Shown here: piece by piece, positions 12,864-49,108 of the stretch | Numbering within the stretch: the first letter of the stretch is position 1 | Layout of the letters: every line of letters begins with the position of its first letter | DNA from: Membranipora membranacea | Lineage: Eukaryota; Bryozoa; Gymnolaemata; Cheilostomatida; Membraniporidae | Length of the DNA stretch: 64,000 bases | NCBI GenBank assembly: GCA_914767715.1 | Contig: OU612073.1 | Location: forward strand, 8,120,001 to 8,184,000 | Reading direction: 5' to 3' | The notes under the pieces: model-generated | The model's input: the letters and a program-made list of their open reading frames with translations, nothing else | Databases searched by the model: none | What the model was told of the DNA's origin: nothing | Program-made: the position numbers and the translations under genes

Positions 12864-12869
12864 TTTATT
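12864..12869 (-). terminator. Possible polyadenylation signal of BRWD
   Basis: TTTATT on the + strand (AATAAA on the - strand) lies about 520 nt beyond the BRWD stop codon. It would define a 3' UTR of about 0.5 kb. Confidence 0.35.
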
Positions 12870-13385
12870 TAAATAGAAAACAATTTTTACTCATTTTATA
12901 ACCTGTAACATCACAATAACATCTTTCCATTTGTTTTATATACATAATATGTGGTCAAAAATAAAATAAGTCAAGAGAAAAAATAAGACTAGCGTTTCAA
13001 ACCAATAGATGATAGAAATACCCATAAATGTAGTCGGCCGTCCTAGTCATTTCGAATACCCAAATAGCTTGGCATTGTGATCTGACTAGAACCCACATTT
13101 ATAGGCATGAACAGAAAGCCTCAACATTTATCACTCAACTTGGAACATCAATATGTGTAGGAAAGTATAGACATTAAAATAGTGAAGACTCCTTTTTGAA
13201 GCGATCACCATAATGGCTGGACAGGGAAAACGCCAAGATCCAAAATATTACAAAATGAGTTTAATATATATTCTCTCTTATTTACAATTATTTCAAGGAA
13301 TAGAAGTGAGATCATTTTGATTTGGTGAGCACAAACCATGCACCCGTAGGGTTTGATATTGCACTGGAGTAGTATATACTGTTTC

Positions 13386-38293
<24,908 letters not shown>

Positions 38294-39091
38294 GTTGTAT
38301 ATCGGTGTGTTTTGTCCTCATAAAGCCATTGTTTTTGTATCATGAGCTCTCTTTAGCATGAGTTATCTTGATTTTCCACAGCAGTATTTCTTTTCTTGTT
38401 GACAAGTGTTCTTCTTGCCATTTTTGTATCAATCCGCGCAGAAAAATATAACTATATATGGGATTTCCTCCTTAGGATTGTCAATTATGCTATTTTGGTG
38501 GTAGCTTAATCTCGAAAGACAGTCTAATTGTTCATATTAGTTATTATATGGCATTGAAGCATTCTTCAATTTAAACAAAACTGCTGCCATTGACAATGAT
38601 TGTTTCTGTATCAATCCGATTTACTCAAAGGTAAAATGTCATCAAAGGAAATGGTTTTCTGTTAGGTTTTCTAGGGGATTTCCAACTGCTTACTGGATTT
38701 CTCAAATACATCATTACAGAACTATACACATGATAGCATCATTCTTATAGTTTTTATTGCTACATATAAAATAACGAAATCTTATTATTTAATCAAAGTC
38801 AAATATGTTATCAACCAGGATGGTCTTATCGTGGTCCATGGTCATGTAATCCGACATGTGTAAAATCCAACTCATTTTGACTGCAATCATGTTATAATCT
38901 TTAACAAAATAGTTTGTTGTTGAAACAAGCCAGGCAGGCAAACCCTAGACTTATTGATAAGGCTAGGTAAAACCACTAGCAATCCGGCACTGGCCAGTGA
39001 AAGCCTTATTTATGTCAATTAGCTGTGTGATCACAATGTGGGTTTTAACAAGTTCAAAGCCAATCTTTACATGTTTTCATTTTCATTTCAG

Positions 39092-39136
39092 GGTACGCAC
39101 TCTATCGGCCATGCAACCATCACACGAGGCTTGAAG
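39092..39136 (+). other. Exon-like segment, unassigned
   Basis: A 45-nt segment lies between a strong acceptor (tttcatttcag) and a GTACTA donor, in frame throughout (GTHSIGHATITRGLK) and more GC-rich than its surroundings. No partner exon is established, and I recognise no family. Confidence 0.25.
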
Positions 39137-40423
39137 GTACTAATTTGTCATTACAGTTCTATTCATCCCCGAAGAAAAATCAACGTAATATTGTTGTTCT
39201 TTCCACCTCTTCCACAAAATTGATAAGGACGTTATTGAATGGAAAAATACCTCACAGCATAGCTTGCCCTCAATGGAAACAGCTTCTTGGCCTATTGGCT
39301 AAGATCAAAGTGTCTGCCAATGGTTGATTATTGCCTGTTTTCAGTTATTTGGCAGATTGCTGCACATTCAAATTCAGGAGGTCCTCTATGGCCTCATCTC
39401 TAGGATGCATTTTAGTTTTCTAGGATATATCACACTATCAGTAAGAGGATTTAGGGCACCCTGCGTCCCTCTTTAGGGGCAGCCCAACCTCTGTTGTCAT
39501 AAACAGGGAAACTGCAATGGAGCCAAGAGTGCACATAACATAGCCAGCAAGAAGCTATCCTTCGAATGACCAAAAATGATACTCTTGAACTCCAAAACAT
39601 GTTTGTTAGGAGGCAGAAAAATCCAATATTGAGGTCAAGAATATTGCTGATACTTAGAGGGATTAATAAATATTTTATCAGTGTTTACTTTATAGATATT
39701 GACAATTATATCAAAAATACAGTGGTTAATAATGTTCATTAAAATATCATATCCCAAGTTTGTAGCAAGCTGAGGAGCCATACAGAGAAGAAGACTTGAC
39801 GCTTCAAGTGTTGAAAAGCTTTACTTGATATCTCAAGGCTTAGCCTGCTGGCTTCATGTACTTATAGCTGATCATTCATACTTCTCTATAATACAGATAT
39901 AAACAGACTTTCTCTGGCCATGGTTAACAAGTAGCTGGAGTTGGAGTTTTGAGGATTTGATTCGAAAAGTTCACTAGACCAGGATAAATCTACTGTAATA
40001 AGGTTTGCGAGTTTTTAACCATGGATTATCTTACTTGTGATTTTCAAACACCTGGTGGGAAATAGTAGCTAGCTGTCAGCATAATTCCTCGCATTTGTGA
40101 CTTTAAGTTTTCACATATGTTAGAAATATATGAATTCTAACCTATATAGAAATTGAAAGAATTTGGGCTATATGGCTTTGCAGGTGCTCCAGCTTTATAA
40201 TGATGGATCCACCTTTTCCACAATTCATAGTTCCAGTTTTTACCTTTCACCACGTCATTTTGGAAAGTTATTTCACAACCAGCTGCTTGCAGTTTGGTAT
40301 TTTATCACTCAAAACTCATATGATATTTTATACCATTGCATATACAGATAAGAAGATATTAATACCGTGGCGGAAGAAGTTAATCTATATTATTTAGATG
40401 ATATATGTAGACTGAGAAGGAAA

Positions 40424-40606
40424 GTCTTACATCTGTGATCAGTCACATTGTCAGCTCGCCTACTAAACTTAGAGGAAGCAGTACCGTTACCCGCTACTCG
40501 TGTTACTCTAGAAGGTGAGTTAGATTTTCCCTCCTGATGTTCATCATTGATCTCATCTTTGATTTGAGATATTTTCTGGCAAGCACTTTTTACTTGCCTG
40601 CCAGAC
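40424..40606 (-). other. Exon-like segment, unassigned
   Basis: An open frame with a charged, Ser-rich sequence (IKDEINDEHQEG, SRVTRVAGNG, SKFSRRADNV) ends at a GTAAGA donor near 40424. A TTGCCAG or TGGCAG acceptor lies near 40580-40600, and there is no ATG. It could be an exon of a minus-strand gene or an alternative transcript upstream of BRWD, but nothing downstream connects. Confidence 0.28.
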
Positions 40607-40898
40607 ACTTACTCTAGAGGAAATAGCTAGGACTTGGGTGACTTAATGTTAGCTAGTATTTATTATAGCTAGTAAGGGTGGAAGCTTATATAAAGTAAAG
40701 GGGTGTGTAAATGTCAGCCAGATTTCGAGCATAGGCAACTTTTCCTCCTGCAAAAACTTTTGAATTTCTAACACATTTATCAGTAATTTATAATTTATAT
40801 CATAATATGACAAGAAATTTCTTAGTATGTCTTCCCTAGTCACCAGTTTACACTATGTCTCTGCTCTGGTTTATTACGATGAAAATGGCATTTCAAAT

Positions 40899-42992
40899 TT
40901 AGATAGCATTGACTCCTCTTTGCTCAGGGTGTATGATTGATCGGACAAAACTTAGCTTTCTATTTCTCTCTCTTACTGATTTCATAATACGAAGAAATGA
41001 TAGTAAAGCGATTGAGTGCGGTACGGCGTTTGTGTGTTCTATTTGAGATTGGATTGGGTCGGATTTTACAATTAGTGTCTCGAGATTGAGCATATTTCTA
41101 AACTCACTATCCTTAAGTAGGCTTTTCAATCATCGGTTTGAAGGATGTTCATCTTTTTCATGTTAGAGACAATTAGTTTGGAATCGTCATCAGAATAATA
41201 TGAAATTGATTCTAAACTTCGCTTCATAGAGCTTACGAAGTGCGGAAACATTTGTAATTGAAATTTTAAGCTTTAAAACTGGTGAAGATTGGTTATTAAA
41301 CTTTTTGGATGCTGAAGAAAAGTATCCCATTGTGTGTGAAATAGGAATTGAAATTATTAACCCAGAAAACAAATTGATATTGAAATGGATATTTACGTGA
41401 TCGATGAGCTTTATGGAATTGTGTTTCTTACCCATTTCATCCATTTTTGCTTATTGGGAGGGAGAGAGGACTTACATTTAAGGCTGTGTGTCAGTTGTTC
41501 ATAAAAGCAGTTTTTTGTTATTACATCTTTATACCCAACACATGAATGCTGCAGTAGTTCATATTTTTCTTACACTTGGAATTGTCCTACTACGCCCATT
41601 CTATCGGCCAAATTATTTTTCCACTCTTTGTGTTGACAAGCCAATATGCATTTATAGTAAAATGATAAGTGTTAATTTGTATGATAGTAAACATCTTAGC
41701 CACTACAAAAACATCAAATCTTGATGTCGCCCACTTTTATTACCTTAGATTTTATGCTTAACAAAACTGAAGGAGTATACTTCGCTACAGATCTCGCCTA
41801 TTATTGTATGACAATATCCAGTTGCTGTTGATGACAGCGCTAATGGTCTCTCACTGACTAGTTGTTTTTATGTTGCCTAATTTGTTATGAGAACTATTCT
41901 AAAATTCTAAAAGTGTTAGCTGGATTTTCTCTAGCGATACCGGCAACAAACATCTGTGAAGTATAAAATCAGAAACCAGAAATTGCATGAATAAGGGTAA
42001 AAACTTTAGATAAAGATATTGGCACAAGAATTTGGCTTCTTCACACAAATATAGACATGATTGTTGGCTAGATATCTCTTGAGAAAATTTCACTGTCACT
42101 TCGCCTCGCACATGTTTAAATTAAATATTGATAATTATACCAGCAATATTTATCTAGACGAGGTTTTAACTCATGACATGTGTGCCTAAATGTAACAAAC
42201 CCAACAGAATTGTCTGCCTTCATAATTCAAGTCTGTTTCATCGAGGTCGGGTCTGCTATACTATGACACTGGGCAAAAGTCATTTATTCGATCACAACTA
42301 CCATGTCTAATAAACTACCACCGATATATTCTATGAAATGGCGACCCACAGAAATCAGAAACTTTTGTTTACTAGACATTCAGAGAGTGAAATTTTGTTT
42401 TATTGCGGTAGTGTGTCATTTATTAAGTTTTATTTCACCCTAATTTTAATGAATTGATTCATGCTCTTTCTAAAGCTATAGCCTGATATAGGATGCCATA
42501 GGAAAATAGCATTAAACACATCTGAATAATTTAACGTAACAGTGAAAGTGTTGGGTTTCCTTTTCATTTATACAGCCCTCGAAAGCAATTAAATGTACTC
42601 TATGTGGCACAACAAGGGTAAAATATTCCATCATAAAATCTAGAAAATTCACATCTGATTGATATTTTAAGTTGTACTACAATCCTGTATAACGAATCTA
42701 ACAACATATAAATCTGTTTGTTCCAGATATTATCCTAAATTTAGCAAGGATTACAAATACATTGAATTCAGTGACAATTTTGTAATGCCAAGTTTTAAAA
42801 CACTATCATTTAAGTCATGACTAATGAAGTGCTTGTGGTTGGGAGAATGAGACCTTCAACAGCCTTTGGCAAATGAAAGAAAACATCACATCTTTTGAGA
42901 ATTTTTTCATGCGTTTGTGTTAATTGTTTGTCAGTGATTTTTATTGAGCTTATTGAGAATTCAGTGTTTTTTTCAAGTACTAATAGTGTCAA
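40899..42992 (-). pseudogene. Coding-like minus-strand fragments, unrecognised
   Basis: Several stop-bounded fragments lie on one strand, for example SDPIQSQIEHTNAV near 41.0 kb, KFNNQSSPVLKLKI near 41.3 kb, SQEISSQQSCLYLCEEA near 42.0 kb and KRCDVFFHLPKAVEG near 42.9 kb. They have protein-like composition but are broken by stops and frameshifts. They may be a decayed gene or mobile-element relic. I could match them to no family, and chance open frames are possible. Confidence 0.2.
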
Positions 42993-43387
42993 TTTTCAAC
43001 CCTACTCAAAGGATTTTTCTCAAAGTCCGGTATAAAACACTATAGTGTATAACATGGTTTTATTCTTTGGCAAAACGTGGCTGATCATGCTTGTAGAGCT
43101 GTGCCACTTTGGCATTTAAGAAACAAATTTATTTCAACAAATTCAATCCTTTTGAAAACATTTTGGAATGGGTTTTGCAATCTCCTGGTTCCATATTTAC
43201 CCTTTCTATTTACTTCTGTCTTACTTGGCAACTTTGTACCTACACAACAAGAAAAAAACCAAATATATACTGTAAACACCAAATTTTGGTACTGGTGCAG
43301 CTCTAGCACCAGCTGATTTGCCTACACGTATAATTATATATCACATCATTAAGTGCTCTCACTATTATAAGACTGTATTGATTTCAG

Positions 43388-43483
43388 AGAGGGCCCTATA
43401 AATCTCAAGTCAGCAAGCGCCACACTTAATCTGAGATTTCACAGCAAAGCCTACAAGTGTGTGCCGCTGGATTTCAAGCAGAG
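43388..43483 (+). other. Exon-like segment, unassigned
   Basis: It is flanked by a TTGATTTCAG acceptor and a GTAAGTC donor and is open in one frame (EGPINLKSASATLNLR, KAYKCVPLDFKQ). It is GC-richer than its flanks. It is the best of the orphan exon candidates here, but it has no identified partners. Confidence 0.35.
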
Positions 43484-44064
43484 GTAAGTCAAACAATTAG
43501 TTTCAAGATTTGTAGGAATACAAAAATCACTTTTAAACACCGTGATTGGGAATTTAAAAAAATCCACCCAGTTACTGACTAATTTCAATTGCAAAGTTTA
43601 CTGCCCTGTCAGGTTTCTAACACATGGGTGTTGACTGTTGATACCCTTTTTACAACCTAGATATAAAGATTGTCCCTTTGTTCAATTAAATAAACAAAAG
43701 CAGGGTCTGTCCGTCTGTTGGTCTGTTGCAAGATATAAATATATCAAATGCAGCATTTTGTTGCGGAGATTGTATGTGTTGGTTATGGATATCACTGCTA
43801 TAGCAATGATCCTTGGCTATAGTTTGAGGGCTGAACAGTTTCTTGGATAACATATCAGTACTGTCAAGGTAAGAAAAAGACATGGATAAAGGTGATCAAA
43901 ATAATATCTCAAAATTGTACGTTTTATCTAATGCAGGCTGATTGTATTTTCAACACCTTCTAAGCAACTGAAAAAGGGTTTGCTATGAAAAAAAAATCTT
44001 ATTAGTATATACTTCTGATTTGACTTGATACCTATATGTTAGAACTGGGTGAATGGACCTTACT

Positions 44065-44447
44065 TAAAGGGCAACCAAGGTTTCGCAGCAATGCATTAAC
44101 GGGTAGTAAATAATGTGCTAGGCAGTATCAGCTTTGTGTATTATGCGATGCAAAACTCAAACTAGTTGCTGACTCTAGGCTGCGTAACACTTCGGTTTAG
44201 GGAAGGTTCCAAGACATTGCCGTAATGATGGTAGAGCACAGGCTAAATAATAACAGGAACAGGAAACTGCTCTGTGGTATTCTATTTTAGCTAAGTTTGA
44301 GTACCTGATGGATGAAATGTTTCAGAAGAATTCTGGCTGAATCATCATCCGAATTAGATTTTGTCCTTTTCCATCTGCAGAAGGTGCAATCTGCTATTAA
44401 TCAATGAGGGCCAACGAGAAGTTGTTTGAAACCCTGGTTGCCCTTTA
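44065..44447. mobile_element. MITE of 383 bp with 20-bp terminal inverted repeats
   Basis: The left end taaagggcaaccaaggtttc and right end gaaaccctggttgcccttta are near-perfect inverses. There is no transposase. The target duplication is not clear, at most the TA or TTA at each edge. Confidence 0.8.
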
Positions 44448-45408
44448 ATATGATCAAATAGGGTACTTGGTTATATAATATGTTTCTGTGTGGAGTGTTT
44501 TATGGTGCTTATTAGTAGCTTGGAGTGTGTTATAGGCAATATTGATACTGCAGCAGGTTCTCTGCATTCTGCTCATGCTCAGCTCTGGGCATGAGCTGAT
44601 CTCTGCAAAATTGAGCCTCGGAATTCCGAAGCCATCTGATTGGCTACCTGCTCTGGTGACATACTCCCAAAAGCGTGCGGATTTGTTATTGATAGTTATC
44701 ATCTCTTGTCATTATTAGCTGACGTTGATAGACAGTTTATGCAGGGGATATCCCATTTCCCCTTTCCAAAGTTGCAATCAGAACCCAAACTAAACTCATT
44801 GTTCTTGCACATGCGCAAATTCAAGTCACGCATGATACATACTTAGCCTTACGACATTCTCCTTGTGGTAATGTTAGCCTAGTTTATCAGTGATCTACAT
44901 GCCCAGTCAGATCACGAGAGTCAGTATGGGTTCTCTGCAGAGATTTGGAGTCTCTCAGGCTATTGAAAGTATCGGCTATTTTCTCTTCACCGGTCAAATG
45001 TTGACAATGATAGAAAATAACCCAGCGGTGGGATAGTCCAGTCTAGTAAAAAAACTAGTTCTATGTTACCTGTGGCGGGTCAATCAAATCGATAGAACAT
45101 ATGTAGTTGTCAACACACAAATAAAGGACAAGCAACTCCTCATACAGCTGTTGATTGGAAAATTTGATTCCCAGTGTCAAAATTTATGAACCGAACAGGC
45201 GATGCTGCAAAATGAAGTTATTTTGTGTATTTTCTCGAGCCAACCAGTGAAAACCTGGCATTTAAGAAATTTTATACAAGAAGTGAGCACGAATTGGCAA
45301 CGAAGGAGAATTATTATTATTAGCGCACCTGCAACTAATTTTGCAAGATGTCTAGTTACATAAATACACCGCGGCTGCTTATATTCAAACTATTGGAGTA
45401 TATTATCT

Positions 45409-45631
45409 CAGGGCCGTAGTTTAGAAAAAATGGTAGGGGAGGCAAAAGTCCAAGGCGAGTCCAAAGCATCACCAGGAGGGGTGCTGTAAGTTCCTTCCTA
45501 AGCAATTTAAGGCATATAACTAGCAGTTAGAAACTCAGAGGAGCTGATTCTGACATGGATTGATCCATCATAGTGCTTTTAGGCCACTGTATTTAGCTTT
45601 CCCCGATGCCTCCCCTAGAACTACGGGCCTG
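45409..45631. mobile_element. MITE family E, copy 1
   Basis: It starts cagggccgtagtttag and ends ctagaactacgggcctg, with inner ggtaggggaggc and gcctccccta arms. TATCT occurs just outside both ends, a possible short target duplication. Confidence 0.75.
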
Positions 45632-45790
45632 TATCTGATCTGTACATCATGGCCTTCAACCAAAATATCCATTAGCAGCTTGAGTGTGAAGATTGAGCTT
45701 GTTTGTTTACATTATCCAAGTTTTTTAAGACTAATATTTTGTAAACAGAGCCTGTGTTTTCAGAATTAAGAGCATCTACATGACACATAG

Positions 45791-46026
45791 CAGGCCCGTA
45801 GTTCTAGGGGAGGCAGGGAGGCAGTGCCTCTCCTAGAAAGCTAAATACAGTGGCCTAAAAACACTAGCATTGAATAATCCATATCAGAATCAGCTCCTTT
45901 GGGATTTCCATTTGCTAATTATATGCCTTAAATTGCTTGGAGAGGAGCTTACAGCACCCCTCCTGGTGATACTTGGGACTCACCTCGGACTTTTGCCTCC
46001 CCTACCATTTCTAATCTACGGCTCTG
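45791..46026. mobile_element. MITE family E, copy 2, inverted
   Basis: This is the inverse of copy 1 along its length (aaatacagtggcctaaa, gccttaaattgcttggag, acagcacccctcctggtga), ending ctaatctacggctctg. With copy 1 it forms an approximately 620-bp inverted pair separated by 159 bp. Confidence 0.75.
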
Positions 46027-46774
46027 CATTGCATCAGTTAAGAGGTTCAAACATCCTTTTATCCAAAGAAAATGCAAATCAGCTTTTTGAGAATGTGAAA
46101 AGGATTTTGACACTTTAAGTACATGATAACCTTTGTATCGAAAACCAGGATGGGATGTCATGGAAAAAAACTGTCCATCTGCTAAATTCATCCAAATTTG
46201 TACATATTATTTTCACCAACAAATATTAGAGGGCGTTCCCAACCGATATCGCTTTAAATGTTTGTTGCTTCTACTGAGGTCTCAGGTAAATTAATTATTT
46301 ATTTATGTTGATTGTTGGTTGTACATTAACGTTACGTAGTAAAACAGTTGTGTTAACGGGTGATAGAGGACCACCCAGAAGTCAAAATTGATTCTATGTG
46401 GGTGTGGTGTTAATGTTTGAATAGCAAAAACTACACTCCAAGATTTGTACACATAGTTGGAAAATGGCCAAATTTGAGCAGACAAGCTTTCATTTCTTCC
46501 CATTTTGAAAATGTCAGCCTAGACACGATAGTACTCTGTACTTTGCATATTCTGTACCACATATTATGGTCTGTACAGTGTACGCTGGCTATGCCGCGTT
46601 CAAGTGGCTACAATACACTACACGCCCAATGATCAACATGATGGGATTATTCCAAATCTAAACACATGCTGCTGGTATAAACACAAACCAGGTACCCTTC
46701 ATAACTATAATATTTATATCTGTCAGCATTTGAGCGGAGTCGGCTGAAGGCAGCAGTTTTAGAGTTTGATAATG

Positions 46775-47290
46775 AGGATGTTTTAGGAAAGGATGCTGTC
46801 TTGAATACTGACGGATTATTGTATTATAGTGTATTAGTGTTTTTGTATTGTATTATCAATACTGATAGTTATACTTGAATGCTGACGGATTACTGTATTA
46901 TGGTGTATTAGTGTCGCTGTGTGTATTGTATTATCCCTTACTGATAATTTTCTGCAATTTTACTGTCTCACCAAACAATAGGTGATGTAGTTGAGTCAGG
47001 TTCAACCTTGTCAGGTATTTTATAGGCTCATTATTTATTGTGAGCGAAATGGCTTGTTGCTAAAACGCAGTTTTAGGAAAGGATGCTCACTTGAATGCTG
47101 ATGGATTATTGTTATGTTATTAATGTTATTGTGTATATTATTTTATTAATGTTACTGAAAGCTATACATGGTTGTATTGTTCCACCAAACCACCTGACGA
47201 TTGCTGATGTAGTTGATTCAGCTTCAACATTGGTAGGCGTTTTACGGGTTCATAATTTTATTGTGACAGAAATAGTTTTCTGCCTCCGTA
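46775..47290. repeat. Tandem duplication, unit about 260-290 bp
   Basis: Two diverged copies share ttttaggaaaggatgct, ttgaatgctgac/tggatta, tgttccaccaaac-type and gatgtagttga segments, starting near 46780 and 47070. Boundaries are approximate. Confidence 0.6.
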
Positions 47291-47915
47291 ATGCTTTTCA
47301 AATTTAATACTACCACTGTAATGTTTTGTATTTCAGAAGAATAATGGATAGTAAACACTCATGAAGGAATCTCACATCCCCTTTTCAATGACAGCTAGAT
47401 GTACTGGAAATTAACTCCACTTGACAGCCTTGGATCAAAGACACAGAGATACAGTCACTGCTCGGTTAGCCATTCAGAGGTACAAATAAGCAGGAAAGAG
47501 TATTATGTTTGTAGAGTGGGAAATAATTATAGTAAACAGGGGCGGATTGAGCGGGAACGTGGTCAGCGAGTTCGTGGAGGGGTGATTTCGGTATGTCATT
47601 AGATTCTATGTGTTGGGGGTATATGTAATAAGTTATGATCTGAAAACAAACATCCCATGATGCAATTTTCTCCAAATCCCTCAATGTCATTTTTCCCCAA
47701 AATGCAACTGTTTCTTAATCCCTCAGTGTAATTTTTTACCAATGATGCAATTCTCATTTAGGGAGTCTAAAACCTTCAGGGCTATTTTTCCCAGTAGGAG
47801 ACTTGTGTGTGTCTGTGTGATCTTCGAGAAATTTACAGATACACATATGACATTTATAAACAAACAAATTCTAACGTATTCATGGTTTTTGTTGTTTCGA
47901 CCAAAGAAGCTTTTT

Positions 47916-47954
47916 ACCATAGACTTAATATAATTAGAATATTGAGTCTATGGT
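47916..47954. repeat. Palindrome
   Basis: ACCATAGACT at 47916-47925 pairs with AGTCTATGGT at 47945-47954, and AATAT pairs inside. Confidence 0.6.
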
Positions 47955-48210
47955 TTTTACATCTAGAAGTTGTAATAAAATTTCCTTCAAAGTAATGGTG
48001 GTATGGGGGGAAGGTGGTAGTTTCTCTCTCTCGGTACAGGCACTCTTCATAACTGTAAGTAGCGTGATATGCTCTATATATAGGAATAATAGTTTTCAGG
48101 GTAGCGTTGAGCGTTGCCATCAGCGAAATCATGTGCCATGATAATGTGCTCATGTTCTAATCAACACTTATTATCCTAGTAAGAGACACAAACATTGTAG
48201 TTCAAGTGCT

Positions 48211-48615
48211 ATGTGAAGTAGTAGCATACAAGTTCAGATTAGGCATATATGATTTACACTGGCTATCAAAAATGGGCGCTGCTACGCTTTGTTTTGGCAA
48301 GATACGCACTCCATCATGAATTGTGAACAGTGTCTTCCAACACACTGTAGAACAACTCCTAAAATCGAAAAGTAGTAGCATACGAGTTCAGATTAGGCAT
48401 ATTGGGTGTACACTGGCTATCAAAACTGGGCGATGCTACGATTCATTTTGGCAGCATAAATGCACACTCCATCTTGAATAGTGAACAATAACACTGTAGA
48501 ACAACTCCTAAACTCTCATTGAGAAATTTTGCCATAATAACATGTCGATTAAGGATTATCATGGTGTGAAAAAATGTCTTCCAAAAAACTGTAGAACAAC
48601 TCCTAAATTTAGATT
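48211..48615. repeat. Tandem duplication, unit about 160 bp, plus a partial third copy
   Basis: gtagtagcatac, agttcagattaggcatat and acactggctatcaaaa repeat at 48217 and about 48370. The tail block ctgtagaacaactcctaaa occurs three times, the last near 48590. Confidence 0.75.
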
Positions 48616-49080
48616 GTGTTGAAATGATACCCACACCTCCCGCTGAGTAGTTAATGGATAGCGGAGAGTGTTGACGAGCACTGACTGAGGAATAATTCGT
48701 TGTGCTCTCGCATGATATTTTTAGCGAGGTGCATTCATGGAAATGTCACCGTCAGCAAACGCCGTTGCAACTAATATAATGGCAGTAGGATGGAAATTCG
48801 GTATATTGACATTTTAGCAGACAATTCTTACTGTTTTAATTAATGTTTTTCTATAAGTTGTCTTATTACTGCCGCGGTGACTGCTTGCTGTTTCATTGTC
48901 ACTATCGCATTCTCATATATTGAGTTAAATTGACGTGCGGAGTTAATAATTATTCTATTTTTGTAGGCTCGCTGCTTGGCGTGTTTATGTGCAAAGTTTC
49001 GTTTATGCGCCAAGTTTTACAGTTTTTTTCTGTTGTTGATAATTTTACTAATGTGCTGACTTTTCTAGGACTTAAAAAGA

Positions 49081-49086
49081 ATGTAG
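49081..49086 (+). promoter_or_regulatory. Start-stop upstream ORF (ATG TAG) in the GPCR leader
   Basis: In the exon that follows the tttctag acceptor (exon start 49069), ATG is directly followed by TAG, 22 nt before the receptor ATG. Such start-stop elements can stall ribosomes and lower translation of the main frame; the effect here is inferred. Confidence 0.45.
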
Positions 49087-49108
49087 AAGCTGGAACCAGG
49101 AGTTCACG

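Larger units (their letters stand above)
38294..49068. other. Region between BRWD and the GPCR: transposons, duplications, unplaced exon-like pieces
   Basis: The BRWD promoter should lie just right of 38293. The 10.8 kb beyond holds MITEs at 44065-44447, 45409-45631 and 45791-46026, and duplications at 46.8-47.3 and 48.2-48.6 kb. Three short exon-like segments and a coding-like stretch are listed separately. I could not assemble a further gene. Confidence 0.5.
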
